Assembly (NCBI GenBank): GCA_044356825.1
Contig: JBIKVM010000011.1
Coordinates: 1 to 29,292, forward strand
Source: JAUREX01 sp044356825
Lineage (GTDB): Bacteria; Pseudomonadota; Alphaproteobacteria; Rhodobacterales; Rhodobacteraceae
Length of the DNA stretch: 29,292 nt
Reading direction: 5' to 3'
Part shown: one piece after another, positions 7,522-13,627 of the stretch
Position numbering within the stretch: the first letter of the stretch is position 1
How the letters are laid out: every line of letters begins with the position of its first letter
The notes under the pieces: generated by a model
The model's database searches: none
Seen by the model: the letters and a program-made list of their open reading frames with translations, nothing else
Told to the model about the DNA's origin: nothing
Program-made: the position numbers and the translations under genes

Positions 7522-8286
7522 ATGTCGATCGGTCAGGAACTTCTCAATGTCCCGATGGGGGACATGATCCGGCAGATGGCCTTTGCCATCGCCGAAGGCC
7601 AGATGAAGCTCGATGCGACCTCGATCGAGATCGCCGAGATGATGGGCGGCCTGCGCGTCCTGCGCGACGACGACGGCAACGTGACGTTCGATGACAGCCG
7701 GGTCTTCTTCGGCGCCGAGTGGATGACGGTGCGCGAGGCGCAGGCCTTCATCGCGGCCGACAAGGCCCTGAGCGGGGGCGATGCGAACGCGCTGAACGAT
7801 CTGCTCGAACTCAACGGCATCGAGCCGCCCGCAGGAGGCGCAAGCCTAACTGCGGCGATTCTCGACTCTAGAATCCGCGTCCCGATGCGGCTGTCGATGC
7901 TCGAACTCGGCTTTTCGCCGACCTTCTACCAGTTCGTCGATACGATCATCGAGGTCAAGATCGCGATCAAGATCAGCCGGGAGCAAGGCTTTTCGAGGAC
8001 ATCGCGCAACGCCAACAGGACGAATCAGAACCAGTCGAGCGGCGGGGGATTCTTCGTCGCAATCTTTGGTGGGGACAAGTCTTCGAACGAGACCGTCACC
8101 ACCAGCCAGGTCGATGCGTCCTATTCGTCGAAATACAGCTATTCGGCCGAGGGCGCGAGCCTCTTGCGGACCAAGCTGGTCCCCATCCCCCCGCCCGCGG
8201 TCCTCGAGGAGCGGGTGCGCCGGCAGATGGACGAGGACACCGAACGCCGCCGCCGGCAAATCGAGGCGGAATTGAACAAGCCCTGA
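7522..8286 (+). CDS. Module protein 3 with acidic insertion and charged tail
   Basis: This 254-residue protein has the shared helix 'MAFAIAEGQMKLDATS' (residues 19-34), the block 'MLELGFSPTFYQFVDTIIEV' (126-145) and the tail 'KYSYSAEGASLLRTKLVPIP' (204-223). About 80 residues (42-125) between helix and second block are unique to it and acidic. A Ser/Asn/Gly-rich stretch near 158-195 interrupts the beta region. The C-terminus is a highly charged helix ('RRQMDEDTERRRRQIEAE') likely to be a coiled coil. Blocks two and three are nearly identical to module protein 4, its closest relative here. An AGGAGG ribosome-binding site lies about 7 bases before the start, the strongest in the operon, so this subunit may be made in larger amounts. 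No signal peptide; function unknown. Confidence 0.85.
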   Translation: MSIGQELLNVPMGDMIRQMAFAIAEGQMKLDATSIEIAEMMGGLRVLRDDDGNVTFDDSRVFFGAEWMTVREAQAFIAADKALSGGDANALNDLLELNGIEPPAGGASLTAAILDSRIRVPMRLSMLELGFSPTFYQFVDTIIEVKIAIKISREQGFSRTSRNANRTNQNQSSGGGFFVAIFGGDKSSNETVTTSQVDASYSSKYSYSAEGASLLRTKLVPIPPPAVLEERVRRQMDEDTERRRRQIEAELNKP

Positions 8287-8325
8287 GCCTGACCCGCCCG
8301 CCAATCCCGACCAAGGAGACCCGAG

Positions 8326-8880
8326 ATGACAGTTGGCCGCGAACTTCTGGGCGTGCCCTTTCCCGAGATGATCCAGCGCCTTGGCATGGGCGTGGCCGAG
8401 GCGCAGCTCCGGCTCGACATGGTCAGCGTGAAGATCGCGCAGCTGATGGCGGGCTATGACGAGGAGGCCGCCAAGGAGGCCGGCGCAGCCGCCGATGCCG
8501 GCTGGAAGTCGGATCGCTACCGAGTCCGCCTCGGGCCGGGGACGGGGCAGGTGTTCAGCCTGCTCGAGCTCGGCTTCAGCCCGACCTTCTATCAGTTCGT
8601 CGACACGGTCATCGAACTCAAGATGTCGATCTCGGTCCAGTCGGAAGCGGGCGCCTCGACATCGGCGACATCGGTCACCGCCGTGGCGGGCGGCTTCGCG
8701 CTGCCCTTCGCGGCGGGGGGCGCGCTGTCGGTCAGCTCGGTGAGCGCCAGTTTCCAGAGCAAGTACCAATACAGCGCCGAGGGCAGCTCCCTCATGCGGA
8801 CAAAGCTCGTGCCCATTCCCCCGCCGGCCGTCTTCGAAGAGCGGGTGCGCGCCCTGATCGCGACCCGGCCGCAGACATGA
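8326..8880 (+). CDS. Module protein 4
   Basis: This 184-residue protein is the sister of module protein 3. It has the helix 'LGMGVAEAQLRLDMVS' (residues 19-34), the block 'LLELGFSPTFYQFVDTVIEL' (79-98) and the tail 'KYQYSAEGSSLMRTKLVPIP' (about 147-166). It lacks the long acidic insertion and carries instead a short Ala/Glu-rich linker. The beta region between blocks two and three is rich in Ser, Ala and Val with a glycine turn ('PFAAGGALSVSSVSASF'). An AAGGAG site precedes the ATG by about 8 bases. The stop overlaps the next start by 4 bases. High identity to protein 3 in two blocks suggests duplication followed by loop divergence. Localisation and function are unknown. Confidence 0.85.
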   Translation: MTVGRELLGVPFPEMIQRLGMGVAEAQLRLDMVSVKIAQLMAGYDEEAAKEAGAAADAGWKSDRYRVRLGPGTGQVFSLLELGFSPTFYQFVDTVIELKMSISVQSEAGASTSATSVTAVAGGFALPFAAGGALSVSSVSASFQSKYQYSAEGSSLMRTKLVPIPPPAVFEERVRALIATRPQT

Positions 8881-9776
8881 CGGGCCCCGCCCCCTGGCGG
8901 GACGCGCTGCGCCGGCAGCCCTCGCAGGTCACGGCCCCGGCCGCTCGCCCCACGGAGCTGCCCCCGCCGAGGGCGATTTCGCCCGCCCTCGCCGCCCTCG
9001 AGGCCGAGCGGGCCGAACTGACGGCGCGCATGGCGGCGCTGACGGGCGGGGCAGACGCGACGGCCGATCCGCGCTATCTTGCGGCCTCGATCGCCGAGCG
9101 GCGCGCCGAGTTCGAGCGCTGGGCCGCCGCGCGCGACCGGCAGACGGCGGCGCGGCTGGAACGGTTGCGCTCGCTGCGCGACGTGCCCGCCGAGGCTGTG
9201 CCCGGCGCGCCGCCGCGCCCCGCCGCGCGCCCTGCCGCGCCCGAGGGCTGGCCCGAGCCGCGCGCCACCGCCGAGGCGGCACTCTGGCTTGCGCGGCGCC
9301 TGCAGCCGGCCCCCGAACCCGCACCGCCAGCCTTGCGGCCCACCGCCGCCGACCGCGAGGGGCGCCACGCCGAACCGCGCGAGCGGCCCGCGCCCACGCC
9401 CGACGAGCGGCTGGAACGCCTGCTGGACAAGGCGTCGAACCGGGCGCGCCGGGCGCTTGACCGCGCGAGCGCGGGCATCACCGCCACGAAGGACGCCTTG
9501 CACCACGCGCGCCGCGCAATTCCCGAAGACTGGCGACGCCGCGCCGAGGCCAGGATCCCCGTCCTCGCGGAGGTCGACCGCCATGTCGGGCGGGCGCAAG
9601 AGATGCTCGATGTCGCGACCGGCGGCCTCGAGGCGCTCGAGCAGCGGGCCGAACGGCTGCGGGAGGTTGCGCGCATCCGGCGCGAGGTCACGGCCCGCGA
9701 TGCCGCGCGCGACGAGGCGCGCCGCCACCGTGCTGCAGACAACCGACGCAGCCGCCGCGCCGAGGAGGATCGCTGA
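8877..9776 (+). CDS. Arg/Ala/Glu-rich coiled-coil protein of the unknown operon
   Basis: This gene encodes a 299-residue, highly charged protein with long predicted helices and Pro-rich linkers. Helical regions lie near residues 35-100 ('LAALEAERAELTARMAAL', 'RRAEFERWAAARDRQTAARL') and 165-299 ('DERLERLLDKASNRARRAL', then 'EMLDVATGGLEALEQRAERL'). A Pro/Ala-rich segment separates them. It ends in a strongly basic tail. No shared module, catalytic motif, signal peptide or membrane segment is visible. It overlaps the preceding stop by 4 bases and ends one base before the next ATG, so it belongs to the operon. Composition suggests a structural spacer or tether. The assignment as a protein rests on operon continuity and the long open frame; function is unknown. 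Confidence 0.75.
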   Translation: MTGPAPWRDALRRQPSQVTAPAARPTELPPPRAISPALAALEAERAELTARMAALTGGADATADPRYLAASIAERRAEFERWAAARDRQTAARLERLRSLRDVPAEAVPGAPPRPAARPAAPEGWPEPRATAEAALWLARRLQPAPEPAPPALRPTAADREGRHAEPRERPAPTPDERLERLLDKASNRARRALDRASAGITATKDALHHARRAIPEDWRRRAEARIPVLAEVDRHVGRAQEMLDVATGGLEALEQRAERLREVARIRREVTARDAARDEARRHRAADNRRSRRAEEDR

Positions 9777-9777
9777 G

Positions 9778-10455
9778 ATGCCCGATCAGAGCCGCTTTGC
9801 CGGCAACTCGATCGAGGAACTGCTCGTGTCGCTCGCCGATGGGCTGCGCGAGGCGCAATCGGCGCTGAACGAAGCCCCGCTTCAGGATGCGACGGGCCGC
9901 CCCGCGACGAGCTATCACCTGCCCTATCTCGATTTCACCATCCAGGTCGATGTCGTGACGCAGAGTTCGACCTCGGGCGGGCGGCCGCTCGCGCTCGTCT
10001 TCACCAGATCCCCCGCCGCGACATCCTCCTCCGACAGCCGCTCGGTGCGCAGCACCGTCTCGGGCCGGCTGGTCGCATCACCACCGGGCGAGGGGTTGCC
10101 GGTGCCGCGCATCGCCCTTGAGGCGCGCGAAGCCGGGGCGCGGACCGCGACGCTGGCGCTGCGGCTGACGAATTCGGCCGGTGAGCGGCTGGGGTTCCAG
10201 ACGGTCGAACTCAACATCGACACGGCCGCCGGCGCGGCGCTCAGCCGGGCGCGCGACATCGCGCCCCCTGCCGCACCGCTTCGGGGCACCCGACTGGATG
10301 CCGCCGTCCTCACGACCGATCGGGACGGGCTCGCCACCACGACCCTTCGGATTGATCCGCAAGAGCCTGCGGGCGGGGTGATCGTCGTCGCCGCGACCTA
10401 TGGCCGGACCAGCGCGCGCGTTGCCGTGCCTGTCCCCGTCGGGGGGCCCCCGTGA
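9778..10455 (+). CDS. Divergent module protein 5 with beta-rich C-terminus
   Basis: This 225-residue protein begins with a recognisable version of the shared helix ('SLADGLREAQSALNEAP', about residues 18-34) and then a shortened second block ('SYHLPYLDFTIQVDVVTQ'). It lacks the 'SPTFY' signature and the 'PIPPPA' tail. After residue about 95 it becomes beta-rich: 'ARTATLALRLTNSAGERLGF', then 'LTTDRDGLATTTLRID' and 'GGVIVVAATYGRTSARVAVPV'. This has the character of an immunoglobulin-like or similar beta-sandwich domain, with the glycine turn typical of such folds. No signal peptide. The start lies one base after the preceding stop, and its stop overlaps the next start (GTGA). It is a remote family member fused to a binding or spacer domain; that reading is inference. 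Confidence 0.75.
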   Translation: MPDQSRFAGNSIEELLVSLADGLREAQSALNEAPLQDATGRPATSYHLPYLDFTIQVDVVTQSSTSGGRPLALVFTRSPAATSSSDSRSVRSTVSGRLVASPPGEGLPVPRIALEAREAGARTATLALRLTNSAGERLGFQTVELNIDTAAGAALSRARDIAPPAAPLRGTRLDAAVLTTDRDGLATTTLRIDPQEPAGGVIVVAATYGRTSARVAVPVPVGGPP

Positions 10456-11597
10456 TGCGGCTGAGCTGGATCGTGCGCCTGCGCAACCCCGACGGCAGCC
10501 CGGCAGGGGCGGTGAACCTCGATCTGCAGGTCTTCGACCTCGGGGGGCGGCAATGGTCCTCGATCGGGGCGGCCACGACCGATGCCGAGGGACAGGCAAA
10601 GGGCGAGGCGACGCTGCCGGGGGGCGCCGCGCTTGCGCCGGCGCTGCGCCTGCTCGAGACCGGCGACGCGCCCGCCGCGCTGGCGGGGCTGCCGACGGTA
10701 TCGCTCGATGCCCGCGGCACGCGGCTCAGCGTCGATTTCGGCGAGATCGCGCGCCTCGCCGCGGCCGAGCGCGTGCTGCCGGTGCGCCTGATCCGACGAC
10801 CTGCTGCTGCCGAGGCCGTGCCGATCGGCGGCCTCGCGGGGGTCGCGGCAGGCGCGCAGCCCGCAGCGATTGCATCGCGGGTGGCGGAACTCGGCGCGGA
10901 AACGACCACCCTGCGCGCCGATCTTTCGCGCATCGGAGAGGAGCGCGACGCCCTCCGGCTTGAGCGTGACAGCCTGTTGGGTGAGGTCGCGCTGGCGGCC
11001 GGCCTCAACCGCAAGATCGCGGACCTCGGTTCCGAACTGGCCGAGGTGCGCGCGGAAAACCAGCGCCTGCGGACCGATGCGCAGATCGCGCACGAAGCCG
11101 CGGGCGGGGGGGCGGCGCCGGTGGCAAAGGCCGTCGGCCTTGGCGAATTCGCCATGACGATCGGCGCAGAAGTGAACGACGCGCAAACCGAGCTCCGCCG
11201 GCGGGGCCTCGCGCTCGGTGGCGTGACGATCACGGCGCACGCCGAGTTGCAGGAGGGCGGACAGAAGGTGAAGCTGCCCACCTCCGCCGAGTTGCGGGCG
11301 ATCCCGCGCGGCATGCTGGCAGACCTCGTCCTCGATTTCCGCGAGGCCGGACCGGCACCGTCCGACGCCTCGGGCATCGTCGCCCCGGATGTCTGGGGCC
11401 TGACCGAAGGCGCGGCACGCCGGGTGCTTGCCTCGGTCGGGCTGACGCTCGAGGTGTCCTTCGGACCAAGCACGATCGCACCCGGCACCGCTCCCGGGCA
11501 GGCGATGCTGCAATCCCCGCGCCCCGGCGCGCCCGTGCCGCGCGGCAGCGCCGTCCTTGTCACCTTCGCCCAGTTCCCGCCGGAGCCCGACGCATGA
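10452..11597 (+). CDS. Divergent module protein 6: beta-sandwich, coiled coil, PASTA-like domain
   Basis: This 381-residue protein has four parts. Residues 1-100 are beta-rich and resemble a transthyretin or carboxypeptidase-regulatory-like fold ('RNPDGSPAGAVNLDLQVFDL', 'TTDAEGQAKGEATLPGG'). Residues about 138-215 form a coiled coil ('RADLSRIGEERDALRLERDS', 'LAEVRAENQRLRTD'). Residues about 228-265 carry a degenerate shared helix ('FAMTIGAEVNDAQTELRRR'). Residues about 315-378 look like one PASTA domain ('PDVWGLTEGAARRVLASVGL', then 'SPRPGAPVPRGSAVLVTF'). PASTA domains usually bind peptidoglycan or occur in cell-wall enzymes, yet no signal peptide or membrane segment is seen. Either GTG at 10452 or ATG at 10455 could be the start; GTG gives the GTGA overlap with the preceding stop. 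Confidence 0.78.
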   Translation: MMRLSWIVRLRNPDGSPAGAVNLDLQVFDLGGRQWSSIGAATTDAEGQAKGEATLPGGAALAPALRLLETGDAPAALAGLPTVSLDARGTRLSVDFGEIARLAAAERVLPVRLIRRPAAAEAVPIGGLAGVAAGAQPAAIASRVAELGAETTTLRADLSRIGEERDALRLERDSLLGEVALAAGLNRKIADLGSELAEVRAENQRLRTDAQIAHEAAGGGAAPVAKAVGLGEFAMTIGAEVNDAQTELRRRGLALGGVTITAHAELQEGGQKVKLPTSAELRAIPRGMLADLVLDFREAGPAPSDASGIVAPDVWGLTEGAARRVLASVGLTLEVSFGPSTIAPGTAPGQAMLQSPRPGAPVPRGSAVLVTFAQFPPEPDA

Positions 11598-12241
11598 AGC
11601 CCCCGATCAAGGATGTGATGACCGAAGCAATGGCCGTGCCGCTCGGGGGCATCATCGCCGCCGTCGGGCGCGGCGTCGCCGAGGCGCAGGCCGCGCTCGA
11701 TGCGGCCTCGCTCGCGCAGACGCTGGCGATCCATGACGCGGGCGATGACGCCGCGCAACGGCTGCTGCGCGAGATCGGATATCGGCCGACCTTCTACGTC
11801 CTGCCCGAGACGCTGTGCGAGGTGCAGGTGTCGCTGACCGTCTCGGGCGGGGAGGGCACCGACCGCCCGGCGCGACCCGACCGCCTCGGCATCGCGCCCG
11901 AGCTGTCGCGGCCCCGCAGTTACGCCACGCCGGTCGATGCCGGATTTGCCAATCGTTTCGCCTATCAGGTCCAGGCGGCCGCGAAACTCAGCTTCAAGAT
12001 CGTGCCGGTTCCGCCGCCATCGGGCGCGGATGAGGCGCGCCTCGTCCCTGCGGTTGCGAGCGGCAGCTTCGAGGATGCAAGAAAGCTGCTCGCGGCGCGC
12101 GATCTTGGCGCCGAGGCGGTGGACAAGGACGGCGCCAGCGTGCCCGAAGAGGCGCGGGCGACGATGGCGGTGAAGGGCCAGCTGCCCGAGGCTGGCGAAA
12201 TCGTGCGGGCAGGCGAAACGGTGCGCCTGACTCTGGGTTGA
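11594..12241 (+). CDS. Module protein 7 with C-terminal PASTA-like domain
   Basis: This 215-residue protein is the last gene of the operon. It has the shared helix 'VGRGVAEAQAALDAAS' (residues 24-39), the block 'LREIGYRPTFYVLPETLCEV' (58-77) and a tail with 'KLSFKIVPVPPP' (about 130-142). Directly after the proline run, residues about 147-215 form a PASTA-like unit: 'VPAVASGSFEDARKLLAARD' followed by 'GQLPEAGEIVRAGETVRLTL'. It therefore joins, in one short protein, the shared module and the domain type ending the previous protein. No signal peptide is present. It overlaps the preceding stop (ATGA). A stem-loop follows 8 bases after its stop. A role in placing the assembly near peptidoglycan is possible but inferred. 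Confidence 0.82.
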   Translation: MKPPIKDVMTEAMAVPLGGIIAAVGRGVAEAQAALDAASLAQTLAIHDAGDDAAQRLLREIGYRPTFYVLPETLCEVQVSLTVSGGEGTDRPARPDRLGIAPELSRPRSYATPVDAGFANRFAYQVQAAAKLSFKIVPVPPPSGADEARLVPAVASGSFEDARKLLAARDLGAEAVDKDGASVPEEARATMAVKGQLPEAGEIVRAGETVRLTLG

Positions 12242-12249
12242 GGCGCGCC

Positions 12250-12270
12250 GCCGCACAGATCCTGTGCGGC
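12250..12270 (+). terminator. Stem-loop after the unknown operon
   Basis: A perfect 9-base inverted repeat (GCCGCACAG, three-base loop ATC, CTGTGCGGC) lies 8 bases after the last stop of the operon. No T-tract follows, so it may be a weak terminator, a Rho-related element or a 3' end stabiliser. Confidence 0.55.
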
Positions 12271-12341
12271 AACACCGCTTCACGCACATCGGCATGGCTG
12301 CTACCTCTGATTGTACCATCCACACCGGAGACATGCCTCAG

Positions 12342-12719
12342 ATGACCACCCTCAACACCTACGGGCCGCTTGTCGGCCGGATCCTGATCGGCCTGATGTT
12401 CCTGCTCGCCGGCCTGGGCAAGCTCGGCGACGTGGCGGGCTTCTCGCTCTATCTCGCGTCGGGAGGGCTGCCGGCCATTCTGGCCTGGCCTGCCATCCTG
12501 TTCGAGGTCGCCGTCGGTGCGGCATTGATCGCGGGTTTCCAGACCCGGATCGCGGCACTCGCCGCGGCGGCGTTCTGCATCGTGGCGGGGTTGCTCTATC
12601 ATGCCAACTTTGCCGACCAGATGCAGGTCGCGATGTTGTTCAAGAACCTCGCGATCGCTGGCGGCCTTCTCATGTTCGCCGTCCACGGCCCCGGCAGGCC
12701 GTCCATCGACAAGGCCTGA
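12342..12719 (+). CDS. DoxX-family membrane protein
   Basis: This gene encodes a 125-residue integral membrane protein with about four hydrophobic helices, the usual size and layout of DoxX/DoxD-like proteins. The first helix carries the family-typical 'GRILIGLMFLLAGLGKL'. The third contains 'ALIAGFQTRIAALAAAAFCI', and the 'HANFADQMQVAMLFKNLAI' stretch before the last helix is characteristic. Members are inner-membrane proteins of mostly unclear function, some linked to redox or sulfur chemistry. I chose ATG 12342 because GGAG at 12327 lies about 11 bases upstream; ATG 12333 in the same frame is also possible but sits almost on that site. About 100 bases separate it from the preceding operon, and it looks independent of it. 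Confidence 0.88.
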   Translation: MTTLNTYGPLVGRILIGLMFLLAGLGKLGDVAGFSLYLASGGLPAILAWPAILFEVAVGAALIAGFQTRIAALAAAAFCIVAGLLYHANFADQMQVAMLFKNLAIAGGLLMFAVHGPGRPSIDKA

Positions 12720-12846
12720 TCTCGGGGATTGCCCGGATCGCGAAATGCGTCAAGATCGCCGCGCGCCAACCACTTCGGGTCGGGCGCGCGGCAACCGGTG
12801 TCGCGTTCCGAGGACTTCTGCCCTAAGCTGCCCGCCGGAGGCAGAG

Positions 12847-13512
12847 ATGTGCGGACGCATCACGCTGATCGACCTGAGCTGGCGCGAGTTCCGCGACTGG
12901 CTCAATCTTGCGGCAACACCCGAAACCCCGATCGCCTCCCGTTTCAACCTTGCCCCGACCGAGAGCGTGCCGATCGTGCGCGCGGGACCAAAGGGACCAG
13001 AGGGGGCGATCGCGCGCTGGTGGTTCGTTCCCGAGTGGTTCCGCGGCGAGGTGCGCGGCTGGAAGGCTGCAACCCTCAATGCCCGCTCCGAAGAGGTCGC
13101 GACCAAGCCTGCCTTTCGCGATTCTTTCCGCCGCAAGCGCTGCGTGGTGTTGGCAAGCGGATACTACGAATGGCAAGTCCGCCCCGACGGCAAGCACCCC
13201 CACTACATCCACCCCGCGGGCAATGCCCCGGCCCTCATCATGGCGGGGATCTGGTCGGAGGTGCATCTGCCCGATTTCAGCGGCCTGACCTGCGCGGTCC
13301 TCACCGAAGCCGTACGCCCACCGCTTGATGCGGTGCATGATCGGATGCCCCTCCTGCTTGAACCCGGCGCCGTCGCGGCATGGCTCGGTGGGTGTGCGCT
13401 GGCGGATTTGCCGCGACTGCCCGTCGCTGCCCTCGGCTGGCACGAGGTCGGGCGCGCGGTCAGCTTCGTGCGCAACGAAGGCCCGACCCTAATCGATCCC
13501 GTCAGCGCCTAG
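12847..13512 (+). CDS. SRAP-family protein (YedK/HMCES-like), abasic-site crosslinking
   Basis: This 221-residue protein belongs to the SOS-response-associated peptidase (SRAP) family. These proteins form a stable thiazolidine crosslink between the N-terminal cysteine and abasic sites in single-stranded DNA. The key residues are present: Cys2 in 'MCGRITL' (exposed after Met removal), Asn78 in 'TLNARSE', Glu108 in 'GYYEW' and His164 in 'VHDRMPLLL', matching the known Cys2, Asn, Glu, His set. The length is normal. GGAGG ends 5 bases before the ATG. The 127-base upstream gap shows no obvious LexA-type box to me, although alphaproteobacterial SOS boxes (GTTC-N7-GTTC) were the form sought. Family assignment is firm. 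Confidence 0.95.
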   Translation: MCGRITLIDLSWREFRDWLNLAATPETPIASRFNLAPTESVPIVRAGPKGPEGAIARWWFVPEWFRGEVRGWKAATLNARSEEVATKPAFRDSFRRKRCVVLASGYYEWQVRPDGKHPHYIHPAGNAPALIMAGIWSEVHLPDFSGLTCAVLTEAVRPPLDAVHDRMPLLLEPGAVAAWLGGCALADLPRLPVAALGWHEVGRAVSFVRNEGPTLIDPVSA

Positions 13513-13535
13513 CATCGCGGCCCTTCAGCGGCACA

Positions 13536-13561
13536 AATCCATGGATTGGAAGAACTTATTT
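13536..13561 (+). promoter_or_regulatory. Palindromic box upstream of creatinase (candidate LysR site)
   Basis: AATCCATGGATT at 13536-13547 is a perfect 12-bp palindrome, followed by GGAAGAACTTATTT. The 24-base stretch from 13538 matches 19 of 24 bases of 16778-16801 upstream of the ABC transporter, and CAAATCCATGG (13534-13544) recurs exactly at the LysR start. It lies about 80 bases before the creatinase ATG, a fitting place for an activator. Binding by the neighbouring LysR protein is inferred. Confidence 0.5.
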
Positions 13562-13627
13562 CAGCACGCCCGGTCGCGGCGATAGCGTCGCGCCCGGATT
13601 GCGACCATTTCGAAGGGGGACACCACG

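Noticed and set aside
3553..12241. Prophage or contractile injection system
   Set aside because: OmpA-like, PASTA-like and coiled-coil proteins recall baseplate parts, but there is no sheath, tube, tape measure, terminase, portal, integrase or AAA ATPase gene.
12720..12846. SOS box before the SRAP gene
   Set aside because: A single GTTC is present but no GTTC-N7-GTTC arrangement was found.
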